From: Pseudomonas nitroreducens NBRC 12694 | Lineage (GTDB): Bacteria > Pseudomonadota > Gammaproteobacteria > Pseudomonadales > Pseudomonadaceae | NCBI RefSeq assembly: GCF_002091755.1 | Contig: NZ_BDAI01000003.1 | Location: 620,001-684,000, forward strand | Reading direction: 5' to 3' | Length of the DNA: 64,000 bases | Shown: positions 6,837 through 14,633 of the stretch, in pieces | Position numbering within the stretch: position 1 is the first letter of the stretch | Layout of the letters: each line of letters opens with the position of its first letter | Made by a program: the position numbers and the translations under genes | Notes under the pieces: model-generated | What the model was told of the DNA's origin: nothing | The model's database searches: none | What the model saw: only the letters and a program-made list of their open reading frames with translations

Positions 6837-8507
6837 TCAGTGGCATTCGACGCGGTTACGGCCGTTCTGCTTGGCCCGGTACAAGGCGCTGTCACTGCGG
6901 GAGAGGGCGACCTCGGCGGAACTGTCGCCGGATTCCAGGACGGCGACGCCGATGCTGATGGTCAGCGGTATGCGCTGGCCTGCGTGCATCAGCGGCTGGT
7001 CGGCGAGTTGCTGCTGCAGGCGCTGGGCGAACACCTCGGCACTGCCGAGGTCGGCGTCGCCCAGCACCACGGCGAATTCTTCTCCGCCCATGCGGCCGGC
7101 GAAGTCGACGCGACGGATGGCCCGGGCCAGGATGCCGGCGAAGTGGCGCAGCGCTTCATCACCCACGGCATGGCCCCAACGGTCGTTGATCGCCTTGAAG
7201 TGGTCGATGTCGCACATCAGGATTGCCGCGCTGCGCTCCACGCTTCGCTGCACGCGGCCCAGTTCGGCCTCGATCAGGTGCATGAAGTGGCCACGGTTGG
7301 GCAACTGGGTGAGGTAGTCGGTCGTCGCCAGCAGTTGCAGCTCGGCTTCGATGCGCTTGCGTTCGGTGATGTCGGTGATGAAGCCGTGCCAGATCAGGCT
7401 GCCATCCTCTATCCGCTTGGGGTGTGCATTGCCTTGCCGCCAGAACACTCCGCGTTCGGGAATCATCACGCGGTACTCGTGGCGCCAGGGCTGCATCTGG
7501 AGGGCGGAGGTCTCCAGGGATGCCAGGCAGGCGTCCAGGTCTTCCGGGTGGATCACCTGGCGCAGGAAGCTGGAGTCACTGCGAACCTCTTCGGGCAATA
7601 CACCATAGATGTCCAGCACGCCGGCGCTGACGTAGGGGAAGGTGCCGGTGCCGTCAGGCAAACGACGGAACTGGAAGACCATGCCGGGGATTTCGTTGGT
7701 CAGGTCGGTGAGCAATTGCACGCTTTCGCGCAGTTGTTCGGCGACCTCGCGCAGGGCGGTGATGTCGGTGGTGGTGCCGAGCATGCGCAGGGCATTGCCG
7801 GCGGCATCGCGCTCCACCACCTTGCCGCGGCTGCAGACCCAGAGGTAGTGGCCGTCCTTGTGCTGCAGCCGGTGTTCCACTTCATAGGATTCGGTACGGC
7901 CCTCGAAGTGGTCGCGCATGGCGGTTTGCACATAGTCGAGGTCGTCCGGGTGGATGCGGGTATAGGCATCCTCGATGCAACTGCCGATTTCGTCGTCGGC
8001 GTAGCCCAGCAGTGATTTCCAGGCGCTGGAGTAATGTATCTGGCCGGTGGTTACGTGGCGGTCCCAGATCCCGGTGCCGCTGCCGTCAACCGCCAGGGCC
8101 ATGCGCCGCTCGCTTTCCCGCTGCGGCGCGCCGGCACGTCCGAGCAGGGCTTCGCCCAGATCCAGCACGTCCGCCAGCAGGGCTTGCTGGTCCTGGCTGA
8201 GCGCTCTGTCGCCATTGCCAAGCAGCAGCAGTCGGGCCCGTGGAAAGCCTTCCTCGTCGCGCAGTGTTTCGCTGGAGAGCAGGTGCAGCTCGCGGCCGTG
8301 CTGGTGCAGGGGCGTGGCGGCGGCATCGAGGGAAAGCAGGGTGGTCAGGGAGAGGGCAACGGCGCTCTCGATGCCGAGGTGGCCGAGCAACTGGCCGTGC
8401 ATGTCGATGAGCAGGACGGCGCAATCGCCACCCGCGTGGCGGGCGAGACGTAGCAGACCGTCGTATCGCCCGTGCTCCTTTACCCCAGGTTTACTGGAAG
8501 TTCGCAT
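6837..8507 (-). CDS. PAS-PAS-GGDEF diguanylate cyclase
   Basis: This 556-residue cytoplasmic signalling protein has three parts. An N-terminal ~130-residue region is of unclear type, possibly a degenerate GAF-like domain. Two PAS/PAC units follow (~residues 140-265, with MALAVDGSGTGIWDRH and GKVVERDAAGNALRMLGTTTDIT; ~270-395, with TDITERKRIEAEL). The GGDEF domain is at ~395-556. The active site is intact (GRMGGEEFAVVLGD), and an RRVD inhibitory site sits five residues before it, so it should make c-di-GMP with product inhibition. No transmembrane helix is seen. It is a single gene. The start at ATG 8507 is weakly supported, as the ribosome site is poor. Confidence 0.88.
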   Translation of the reverse strand: MRTSSKPGVKEHGRYDGLLRLARHAGGDCAVLLIDMHGQLLGHLGIESAVALSLTTLLSLDAAATPLHQHGRELHLLSSETLRDEEGFPRARLLLLGNGDRALSQDQQALLADVLDLGEALLGRAGAPQRESERRMALAVDGSGTGIWDRHVTTGQIHYSSAWKSLLGYADDEIGSCIEDAYTRIHPDDLDYVQTAMRDHFEGRTESYEVEHRLQHKDGHYLWVCSRGKVVERDAAGNALRMLGTTTDITALREVAEQLRESVQLLTDLTNEIPGMVFQFRRLPDGTGTFPYVSAGVLDIYGVLPEEVRSDSSFLRQVIHPEDLDACLASLETSALQMQPWRHEYRVMIPERGVFWRQGNAHPKRIEDGSLIWHGFITDITERKRIEAELQLLATTDYLTQLPNRGHFMHLIEAELGRVQRSVERSAAILMCDIDHFKAINDRWGHAVGDEALRHFAGILARAIRRVDFAGRMGGEEFAVVLGDADLGSAEVFAQRLQQQLADQPLMHAGQRIPLTISIGVAVLESGDSSAEVALSRSDSALYRAKQNGRNRVECH

Positions 8508-8689
8508 CCGATAGCAGCTTCTTCAACGGAGGATGGGCGTGGTTCTGGATTGAGTCGCGTGCCGGACATGCGGCACGCGGACGCAGGTGGCTTTATGAAA
8601 TCACGGCAGTTGAGCGGCCACAATGTCCGCTGGCGACAAGAGCGACGAACGCGCTCGCCCGCCGGGCCTGCGGCGGGCGAGGGGCGGTG

Positions 8690-9034
8690 TCAGTTGATCA
8701 ACTGGTCGATCAGCACGGCGTTGGTGTAGATCAGGCTGCCATCACTGGCCCGGTGGCCCACCAGGTGGAATTGCCCACGGTGTTCCACTCCGCCCAGGTA
8801 CACGCGGAACATGCAGTCCGCCAGCGGCCCGTAGCCTTCGGGCATGTGCAGATCGAGGGTGTCGAGGTCGGCATCGACCATCATTTCCCGCTGGCCGTTC
8901 TCCTGCAGGTAGACCTCGGCCTGTTCGAGGTGCAGGCGGTCCTGGTCGGTCAGGTAGAAGCGGATGTCTTCCAGCGGCGTGGGTTTCTGCTCGGCGGTGG
9001 TCTTGCACCAGCCTTCGAGGGTCATTGCGCTCAT
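8690..9034 (-). CDS. Hypothetical protein, 114 residues
   Basis: I do not recognise this protein. It is acidic and soluble, with no signal peptide or membrane segment, and contains FYLTDQDRLHLEQAEVYLQENGQ and a C-terminal strand-rich part (FRVYLGGVEHRGQFHLVGH). Codon use is ordinary for the chromosome, and the ATG at 9034 has a GGAGG ribosome site 6 bases away, so it is very probably a real gene. It lies alone between the PAS-GGDEF gene and the terminator of the porin gene. No function can be assigned. Confidence 0.7.
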   Translation of the reverse strand: MSAMTLEGWCKTTAEQKPTPLEDIRFYLTDQDRLHLEQAEVYLQENGQREMMVDADLDTLDLHMPEGYGPLADCMFRVYLGGVEHRGQFHLVGHRASDGSLIYTNAVLIDQLIN

Positions 9035-9413
9035 GGTGAGGTGCCTCCGGGGTTCGCGTGAGGATTACCACGCTGTCGGAGAGTTGGACCGCCGCGCCGT
9101 TGGATTCGATCATTTTTTGTTCAGGCGGTTTGCCGAGCGATAGTAGCGGGCATAAAAAAAGCCGCTCCAGAGGAGCGGCTCGAAGGACGTCGAAGGAGCA
9201 ATCACAATATCAACGTCAGGAGTTGTCTTCCGCAGGGAAAATGCGGAAGCGGGAAGATGGGGTCATTCTAGAAAGTTGCAGCCGCGGGATAAATCGTCAT
9301 TCCGGGAAGAGACTTTCTGTACGGGCGTAATAATCTCACCCGAACGTGGGGCGAACATTCAGACGAATCCGAAAGTTGCCCCGCGCAATTATCGTGGCAA
9401 ATATCCGGGTCGA
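9035..9413. other. Intergenic region, 379 bases
   Basis: This contains the leader of the 114-residue hypothetical gene and the terminator (9154-9181) of the leftward porin gene. The remainder, about 9190-9413, would be the 3' untranslated part of the porin transcript. I see no further gene or repeat. Confidence 0.5.
9154..9181 (-). terminator. Rho-independent terminator of the porin gene
   Basis: On the minus strand the sequence GAGCCGCTCC-TCT-GGAGCGGC is followed by seven T residues, a classic intrinsic terminator. It lies about 230 bases after the stop of the OprD-family gene and is read in its direction. Confidence 0.85.
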
Positions 9414-10742
9414 TTACAGGATCGACAGCGGATATTCGACGATCAGGCGCATCTCGTTGTTGTCCGCCTCGCCCTGGTCGGCATTGGCGCGGTGGAACGC
9501 CTGGCGCAGGCGGAAGGACAGGTCCTTCGCCGGGCCGCCCTGGACCACGTACTTGGCTTCCAGGTCGGTCTCGTGGTGGCTGCCGTCCTCACCGTACAGA
9601 CCGGCGTAGGCGCCATCCGCGTCGGCGTGGCTGCCGTCGATGCCGGTACCGTTGATGTAGCGGGCCATGAAGCTCAGGCCCGGCACGCCGTAGGTGTCCA
9701 TCGCCAGGTCGTAGCGGACCTGCCAGGAGCGCTCGCCCGGACCGTTGAAGTCGGAGTACTGCACGGAGTTGGCGAGGAATACCGAGTCACCGGTGGCGCC
9801 GGCGCCGTCGTCGCCGAAGCCCACGTAGTCGAACGGCGTATCGCCGTGCACTTTCTGGTAAGCCAGGGTGACAGTGTGTGCCTGCAGGAAGGAGTAGGCG
9901 GCTGCCAGCGACCAGGTGGTGTTGCTGATCTCGCCGGCCTCTGCCCGGCCTTCGTCGTTGGTGCGGTAGATGTTGAAGTCGAAGGCCAGCGACTGGTCAT
10001 CGGCGACCGGCAGCACCCAGTTCAGGTTGCCGTAGTACTGGCGCCAGATGTCCTTGAACTCGGAGCCGTACAGCGAAACGCTCAGGTTGTCGTTGATCGC
10101 GTACTTGCCGCCGAGGAAGTCGACGTCGCTGGTTTCACGTACCGCGTAGGCCGCCCACAGGCCTCCGTCGCGGGCAGTGGTGACCGGGCTGGTGCCAGAG
10201 GTGAAGTGCCCGGCTTCCAGGTCCAGGCCTTCGATCTCGCTGCTCAGCAGGTTGAAGCCCGAAGCGGTCTGCGGGATCAGGCGGGTGCCGCCGGCGGCGA
10301 ACACCGGAGCGGTCGGCTGCATGTCACCGAATTTCAGCTCGGTCTTGGAGATGCGCACCTTCAGCGCGCCACCGGCCTTGCCGTAGTCGTCGTCCGGCTT
10401 GCCGTCGTTGCCTACCGGCAGGTTACCGGTGCCCGCGCGGCCGCGGCCGGCGTCGAGCTTGATGCCCAGGTAGCCGAAGGCATCCACGCCGAAGCCGACG
10501 GTGCCCTGGGTGTAGCCGGAGGAGAAGTTGGCCAGGAAGCCCTGGGTCCAGTCGCGGTTGTCGGCGAAGCCGTTCTTGCCGTCGTGGTCGTAGTACTGGT
10601 TGCGCAGCATGACGTCGAGCTTGGCGTCCTCGACGAGGCCCTTGGCATCGGCCTGATCGGTGACGAAGGGCTCGGCAGCGGCGAACTGGCTGGCGGCGGC
10701 GGAAACAGCGAGCACGATGGCGCTGCGTTTAAGGTGCTTCAT
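9414..10742 (-). CDS. OprD-family outer-membrane porin
   Basis: This is a 442-residue protein with a clear Sec signal peptide (MKHLKRSAIVLAVSAAASQFAAA, cleavage near residue 23). The mature part has the OprD layout: LDVMLRNQYYDHDG near the start, the RDWTQGFLANFSSGYTQG block, FGDMQPTAPVFAAGG, and the C-terminal strand NEMRLIVEYPLSIL. OprD-type porins form 18-stranded monomeric channels for amino acids, peptides or carboxylates; the subtype and substrate cannot be fixed from sequence alone. The gene is monocistronic with its own terminator. The 450-base upstream region suggests individual regulation, but no operator is recognised. Confidence 0.9.
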   Translation of the reverse strand: MKHLKRSAIVLAVSAAASQFAAAEPFVTDQADAKGLVEDAKLDVMLRNQYYDHDGKNGFADNRDWTQGFLANFSSGYTQGTVGFGVDAFGYLGIKLDAGRGRAGTGNLPVGNDGKPDDDYGKAGGALKVRISKTELKFGDMQPTAPVFAAGGTRLIPQTASGFNLLSSEIEGLDLEAGHFTSGTSPVTTARDGGLWAAYAVRETSDVDFLGGKYAINDNLSVSLYGSEFKDIWRQYYGNLNWVLPVADDQSLAFDFNIYRTNDEGRAEAGEISNTTWSLAAAYSFLQAHTVTLAYQKVHGDTPFDYVGFGDDGAGATGDSVFLANSVQYSDFNGPGERSWQVRYDLAMDTYGVPGLSFMARYINGTGIDGSHADADGAYAGLYGEDGSHHETDLEAKYVVQGGPAKDLSFRLRQAFHRANADQGEADNNEMRLIVEYPLSIL

Positions 10743-11192
10743 GGATATTGCCCCTAGAGTCTTGGAGGACCGGCTCGATTAATAGCGTGAGAGCCGGACG
10801 TTTTTATAGGCAGGCACAATGAGTCCGAACATGGATTAACCACGGCGGAAAATCGCAGGAAGTTGCGTTGGCATTGTTGCAGCTAACTGGCTTTTAATTC
10901 CCCCGCGAATTGCTCCAGACGCGGAAGAGCCGACGTCATAATGCCCAAAGAGTTCGCCGTTTAAATCACGGATTATGAGAAGGTCTATATCCTGAATTGT
11001 AATAATCAGGACTTTTGTCGAGTTGACACAACAGCTTCGCAAGTTTTATCGGGACTGGGCATTTCACTGTTTCCGGGGGCTGCGGGCACGGTGACATGGC
11101 GCGTGGCGGGGCGATACGGCTAAGCTGCGCGACCCGGCCGCCACACCTGGTGCGGCGACGTGCCCCATTCATCGACAGCAGAGATTTGTCCC
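10743..11192. other. Intergenic region, 450 bases, divergent promoters
   Basis: This separates the leftward porin gene from the rightward RidA-family gene and should hold both promoters. The part around 10960-11050 is relatively AT-rich. I see no convincing gene, terminator or known operator; short frames here have no ribosome site or family resemblance. Confidence 0.5.
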
Positions 11193-11570
11193 ATGACGCC
11201 TACCTTCATCCCCGACGCGGACCCCGAATCCATTTCCTCCGACGTCGCCGGCTTCGGCGGCCTGCTGGTTTCCACGCAGATCCCCACCCTTGAGGACGGC
11301 AGCCTGGAGCTGGGCGACATCAAGGCCCAGAGCGAAGCTACCCTGCGCAGCCTGCAACTCGCCCTGGAAAAGGCCGGCAGCGGCCTGGACCACGTACTGC
11401 ACCTGACCATCTACCTCACCAGCATGGCCGATCGCGCCGCGTTCAACGAGGTGTACTGCAGCTTCTTCGCCAAACCCTACCCGGTGCGCGCCGCCGTGGG
11501 TATCGCCGAACTGGCAGTGGAGGGCATGAAGGTCGAGGTTACCGCCATCGCTGCAAAGCGCGCGGGCTGA
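11193..11570 (+). CDS. RidA family protein (enamine/imine deaminase-like)
   Basis: This 125-residue protein has the YjgF/YER057c/UK114 fold pattern: GFGGLLVSTQIPTLEDG, ATLRSLQLALEKAGSGLDHVLHLTIYLTSM and a C-terminal VGIAELAVEGMKVEVTAIA. True RidA enzymes hydrolyse reactive enamine/imine intermediates and use a conserved Arg near the end of the R/KxAxGVxxLP-type loop. Here the loop reads RAAVGIAELA, so the usual proline after the leucine is replaced, and deaminase activity is not assured. A start upstream at 11160 is possible, but ATG 11193 fits the family length. It is followed by a small GC hairpin (about 11592-11610) with a T-rich tail that may end the transcript. Confidence 0.8.
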   Translation: MTPTFIPDADPESISSDVAGFGGLLVSTQIPTLEDGSLELGDIKAQSEATLRSLQLALEKAGSGLDHVLHLTIYLTSMADRAAFNEVYCSFFAKPYPVRAAVGIAELAVEGMKVEVTAIAAKRAG

Positions 11571-11878
11571 TCGTCCTGCCTCTCCAGGCATGGGCCGCCT
11601 TGCGGCCCTTTCCCTTTCCCGCCGCTGTGACATCGGCAGCGTTCCCCGCTCCAGATCCCCGCTGCTTGTATTGCTTTGTATCTGCCGCTCTCTGAGCGGA
11701 CACACGCATACAAAAGCCTCCAGTCGCCGATACGCCCGCGATACATCGTTGCGGCGAAATAGCCCTACCCGAACGACACACCGCGACGGCAGGGAAAACC
11801 CTCCAGAGCATCGTTCCAGGGATTCGCCCTTGCGGCATGACCCGGCGCCCAGCGCGCCATTGCATCTGGAGAAGCACC
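11571..11878. other. Intergenic region upstream of the hvf operon, 308 bases
   Basis: From left to right it holds a hairpin GGGCCGC/GCGGCCC followed by a T-rich stretch (about 11592-11614, probable end of the RidA transcript), the direct-repeat box at 11666-11682, an inverted ATACAA copy at 11708-11713, and about 160 bases of leader with a CTGGAGAAG ribosome site before hvfA. No other gene is visible. Confidence 0.6.
11666..11682 (+). promoter_or_regulatory. Putative response-regulator box upstream of hvfA
   Basis: TTGTATTGCTTTGTATC contains two direct TTGTAT/TGTATC half-sites separated by five bases (11-base period), the usual geometry for OmpR/PhoB-type regulators. The same arrangement, with the same N5 spacing, occurs at 20622-20638 beside the response-regulator gene and at 18472-18488 upstream of the ferric-reductase-like gene. 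It is 197 bases before the hvfA start. Function is inferred from recurrence only. Confidence 0.5.
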
Positions 11879-12394
11879 ATGACTCGACTCTCGAAATCCC
11901 AGCTTGGCCTGATCGCCGTTGCCCTGGCCGGCGGCCTGAACATGGCGTCCTCCGCCTTCGCCGTCGAAGCCCTGCCGCAGGGCTACCAGCTGGCCTCCGC
12001 CGCCAAGGCCGGGGAGGGCAAGTGTGGCGAGGGCAAGTGCGGCGCCGCCAAGCAAACCAAGGCCAGCCAGACCGAAGGCAAGTGCGGCGAAGGCAAATGC
12101 GGCGCCGACGGCGCCCAGGCCAAGGCCACCGGCGCCGAGGGCAAGTGCGGTGAAGGTAAATGTGGTGACGCCTCCTTCGCCCGTACCGATGCCGACCACG
12201 ACGGCCGCGTCTCCCGCGCCGAATTGCTGGCCGTGGCGCCCAAGGCCAACGCCGAGTTCGATGCCATCGATGCCAACCACGACGGCTACCTCTCCGAAGC
12301 CGAGGTCTACCAGTTCCGCAAGAACCAGTTCGACTCCAACGGCAAGCCGTTCCCGGCCGACCTTTACAGCAAGCTGAGCCAGGCCAGGAACTGA
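11879..12394 (+). CDS. hvfA: HvfA/bufferin-type RiPP precursor with six EGKCG motifs and two EF-hands
   Basis: This is a 171-residue secreted precursor. Residues 1-28 form a Sec signal peptide (cleavage near AFA|VEA). Six EGKCG motifs follow as three tandem pairs at residues 46-55, 66-75 and 87-96, and they hold all six cysteines of the protein. In HvfA-type RiPPs this motif is oxidised by the MNIO enzyme to an oxazolone/thioamide pair that binds copper. Unusually, the C-terminal half has two canonical EF-hand loops (D104-E115, DADHDGRVSRAE; D131-E142, DANHDGYLSEAE). ATG 11879 is chosen over an earlier frame start because the signal peptide begins there and CTGGAGAAG precedes it. A periplasmic copper buffer, perhaps with Ca2+-dependent folding, is inferred. 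Confidence 0.88.
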   Translation: MTRLSKSQLGLIAVALAGGLNMASSAFAVEALPQGYQLASAAKAGEGKCGEGKCGAAKQTKASQTEGKCGEGKCGADGAQAKATGAEGKCGEGKCGDASFARTDADHDGRVSRAELLAVAPKANAEFDAIDANHDGYLSEAEVYQFRKNQFDSNGKPFPADLYSKLSQARN

Positions 12395-12406
12395 CATTCC
12401 CGCAGA

Positions 12407-12432
12407 CCTCCCCGCGCCCCAGGCCGGGGAGG
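12407..12432 (+). terminator. Hairpin between hvfA and hvfB (possible attenuator)
   Basis: CCTCCCCG and CGGGGAGG form a perfect 8-base stem with a 10-base loop, 12 bases after the hvfA stop. There is no T run, so it is more likely a partial attenuator or mRNA-stabilising structure that keeps precursor output above maturase output than a full terminator. Confidence 0.5.
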
Positions 12433-12454
12433 GCACTTCGCCCAGGAGACCGCC

Positions 12455-13294
12455 ATGACCACTTCTCTCAATGGAGCCGGCCTCGGCCTGCGCCGCGCCC
12501 TGCTGCCCGACCTGCTGACAATGGACGACCGCGCCGTGGATTTCCTCGAAGTCGCCCCGGACAACTGGATCGGTGTCGGCGGCACCTATGGCGAAGGCCT
12601 GGCGCGCCTGGCCGAACGCTTCCCGCTGTCCTGCCACGGCCTGTCGCTGTCCCTCGGCGGCCCGGAGCCTCTGGACCACGTGTTCCTGCACCGTGTCCGC
12701 GAGTTCCTCGACCAGCACCATGTGCCGCTGTTCAGCGAACACCTGAGCTACTGCTCCGACGATGGCCACCTCTACGACCTGATTCCGATGCCCTTCACCG
12801 ACGAAGCGGTGCAGCACATCGCCGGGCGCATCCGTGAAGTGCAGGACATCCTTGGCCGCCGCATCGCCGTGGAAAACATCTCCTACTACGCCGCGCCCTA
12901 CCAGGCGCTGAGCGAAATCGACTTCCTGCGCGCCGTGCTGAGCGAGGCCGACTGCGACCTGCTGCTGGACGTCAACAACCTCTACGTCAATGCCCACAAC
13001 CACGGCTACGACGCCGCCAGCTTCCTGGCCCGCGTGCCGGCGGATCGTGTCGTCTGCCTACACGTCGCCGGGCATTACGACGAGGCGCCGGACCTTAAGG
13101 TCGACACCCACGGCGCAGCGGTGAAGGATGATGTCTGGACCTTGCTGGCCAGCGCCTACCAGCATCTGGGCACCGTCCCGACCCTGCTGGAACGCGACTT
13201 CAACCTGCCGCCGCTCGCCGAATTGCTCGGCGAGGTGGACTACATCCGCCGCCTGCAAAGTACCGTTCGCCAGCCGGAGGTGCGCCATGGCTGA
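12455..13294 (+). CDS. hvfB: HvfB/BufB-type multinuclear iron oxygenase (DUF692, RiPP maturase)
   Basis: This 279-residue TIM-barrel protein belongs to the MNIO (DUF692/UPF0276, MbnB-TglH-HvfB) family. Candidate metal ligands are all present: H61 (CHGLSLSLGG), H96 (SEHLSYC), E140 (VENISYY), D172/N175 (DVNNLYVN), H203 and H207 (HVAGH), D217/H219 (DTHG) and E247 (LLERDFN). Family members use two or three iron ions and O2 to oxidise cysteine residues of a precursor peptide. Here the substrate is expected to be the EGKCG cysteines of hvfA, 60 bases upstream. The protein is cytoplasmic, so modification would precede export. It overlaps the partner gene hvfC by 8 bases. Confidence 0.9.
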   Translation: MTTSLNGAGLGLRRALLPDLLTMDDRAVDFLEVAPDNWIGVGGTYGEGLARLAERFPLSCHGLSLSLGGPEPLDHVFLHRVREFLDQHHVPLFSEHLSYCSDDGHLYDLIPMPFTDEAVQHIAGRIREVQDILGRRIAVENISYYAAPYQALSEIDFLRAVLSEADCDLLLDVNNLYVNAHNHGYDAASFLARVPADRVVCLHVAGHYDEAPDLKVDTHGAAVKDDVWTLLASAYQHLGTVPTLLERDFNLPPLAELLGEVDYIRRLQSTVRQPEVRHG

Positions 13295-14075
13295 GTCCCT
13301 GCGCGAACAGCAGTTGCGCATGACCCGCTTCATCCGCGACCCGCAGGCCAATGAACCGCCGCCCGGCATCGAGGCGCGGCGCCTGGCGGTGTACCGGCAA
13401 CTGTTCTTCGGCAACCTGCAATCGCTGCTGGCCGGCAACTTCCCGGTGCTGCAGGCCAGCCTCGCGCACGAGCATTGGCAAGCGCTGACCGAGGATTTCT
13501 ACGCCGGCTTCCGTTGCCAGACGCCGCTCTTCACGGAGGTTGCCGGCGAGTTCGTCGACTACCTCGAAAGCCGCGGCGAGCAGCCCGGCTGGGTGGCCGA
13601 GCTGGCCCACTACGAATGGATCGAGACCGCGCTGCTGCTCAGCGACAAGGCCGAACCGGCCCACGATCCGGACGGCGACCTGCTCGATGGCGTACCGCAG
13701 CTCTCCAGCCTCGCGCTGCCGCTGGCCTACGTCTGGCCGGTCAGCCACATCGGCCCGGAGCATATCCCGCTGCAAGCCCCGACCGAGCCGACACTGCTGC
13801 TGGCACGCCGCGGCGCGGACCTGAAGGTGCACTTCTCGCGCCTGGCCCCGCTGGCCCATGCGCTGCTGGTGTCGCTGCAGCAATGGCAACTGACAGGTCG
13901 CGAACACCTGAAGGCGCTGGCGGAAATCGCCGGCATCGAACTGGCCGCCATCGAAGAGCAGGGCATCGCCCTGCTGCGCAGCCTGAAAGAGCAAGGCGTG
14001 GTGATCGGCACCCGCCCCAACTGCACCACACCGCGTCGTCCCCACTTGGCCCGCACTGAAGGAGAAGCGTCATGA
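13287..14075 (+). CDS. hvfC: HvfC/BufC-type RiPP maturation partner (DUF2063)
   Basis: This 262-residue protein carries an N-terminal DUF2063 domain (residues ~5-95: REQQLRMTRFIRDPQ, then IEARRLAVYRQLFFGNLQSLLAGNFPVL), formerly labelled a putative DNA-binding domain. In MNIO systems this protein is the obligatory partner that binds the precursor and the oxygenase. The C-terminal half has FSRLAPLAHALLVSLQQWQLTG, resembling a RiPP-recognition-type region. The ATG at 13287 has a GGAGG ribosome site and overlaps hvfB by 8 bases, which suggests coupled synthesis of a 1:1 complex. The end overlaps the next gene by 4 bases (ATGA). Role is from family knowledge. Confidence 0.87.
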   Translation: MAESLREQQLRMTRFIRDPQANEPPPGIEARRLAVYRQLFFGNLQSLLAGNFPVLQASLAHEHWQALTEDFYAGFRCQTPLFTEVAGEFVDYLESRGEQPGWVAELAHYEWIETALLLSDKAEPAHDPDGDLLDGVPQLSSLALPLAYVWPVSHIGPEHIPLQAPTEPTLLLARRGADLKVHFSRLAPLAHALLVSLQQWQLTGREHLKALAEIAGIELAAIEEQGIALLRSLKEQGVVIGTRPNCTTPRRPHLARTEGEAS

Positions 14076-14494
14076 CCGATACCCTGGCAAGCGTGATCTA
14101 CACCGCCCACACCCACACTACCGGAGGTCGCGACGGTCGCGGCCAGACTGTCGACGCTGACCTGGATCTGCCCCTGAGCCCGCCTGGTTCCGGCCGCCCC
14201 GGCACCAACCCCGAGCAGCTGTTCGCCATTGGCTGGTCCGCCTGCTTCATCGGTGCCCTGCGCCGCGCCGGGCAGAAACTGAACGTGCGCCTGCCAGCCG
14301 ATGTGGCGGTGGACGCCGAAGTCTCCCTGGGCAACACCGCCGACGGCGGTTTCGCCCTGGCTGCCCAGCTCACCGTGCACCTGCCGGGGCTGCAGGCCGA
14401 GGACAAGGCGAAGCTGGTCGATGAGGCTCACCAGATCTGCCCATACTCCAAGGCGACTCGCGGCAATATCGAGGTTGGGTTCGTGATTCCCTGA
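14072..14494 (+). CDS. Ohr/OsmC-family peroxiredoxin-like protein in the hvf operon
   Basis: This 140-residue protein of the Ohr/OsmC family begins with the usual YTAHTHTTGGRDGRG. It keeps both redox cysteines of the Ohr group, in the motifs GWSACFIGAL (about residue 57) and HQICPYSKATRGN (about residue 122). Ohr enzymes reduce organic and fatty-acid hydroperoxides with lipoylated protein as electron donor. Its ATG overlaps the hvfC stop (ATGA), so it is the fourth gene of the hvf operon and translationally coupled. Why an Ohr belongs there is not known; protection against copper-driven lipid peroxidation or reaction with maturase intermediates are possibilities. A terminator follows. Confidence 0.88.
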   Translation: MTDTLASVIYTAHTHTTGGRDGRGQTVDADLDLPLSPPGSGRPGTNPEQLFAIGWSACFIGALRRAGQKLNVRLPADVAVDAEVSLGNTADGGFALAAQLTVHLPGLQAEDKAKLVDEAHQICPYSKATRGNIEVGFVIP

Positions 14495-14515
14495 TCTGAT
14501 TGTTATCCACAGCCC

Positions 14516-14550
14516 AGCCCGCGTACCGTCATCGGTGCGCGGGCTTTTTC
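14516..14550 (+). terminator. Rho-independent terminator of the hvf operon
   Basis: AGCCCGCG-ACCG stem with a TCAT loop and the complementary CGGT-CGCGGGCT arm is followed by TTTTTCTTTT. It lies 22 bases after the stop of the Ohr gene and ends the hvfABC-ohr transcript. Confidence 0.88.
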
Positions 14551-14556
14551 TTTTCT

Positions 14557-14633
14557 GTAGGAGCGAGCTTGCTCGCGAACCGGCCTGGCTGCAGACCAGC
14601 CGGGGAAATCCGTTCGCGAGCATCCTCTCGCCT
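14557..14633. repeat. REP-type palindromic repeat pair (GTAGGAGCGAGCTTGCTCGCG family)
   Basis: GAGCGAGCTTGCTCGCGAAC at 14561-14580 and an inverted, decayed partner (TTCGCGAGCATCCTCTCG, about 14613-14630) form the usual pseudomonad REP pair. Related copies occur at 46989-47066, 60829-60853 and 61207-61274. It abuts the stop codon of the leftward MocR-type gene. Confidence 0.8.

Noticed and set aside
9276..10757. Long open frame on the plus strand over the porin gene
   Set aside because: It is antisense to the OprD-family gene, which has a signal peptide, motifs and terminator. The plus-strand translation is rich in Val, Ala, Gly and Gln as expected of a GC-rich shadow.
11193..11878. RidA gene as first gene of the hvf operon
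   Set aside because: A hairpin with T-rich tail and a 308-base gap with its own regulatory box separate them.
12000..12170. Repeated GAGGGCAAGTG DNA units
   Set aside because: They are explained by the EGKCG peptide motifs of the precursor, not an independent DNA repeat.
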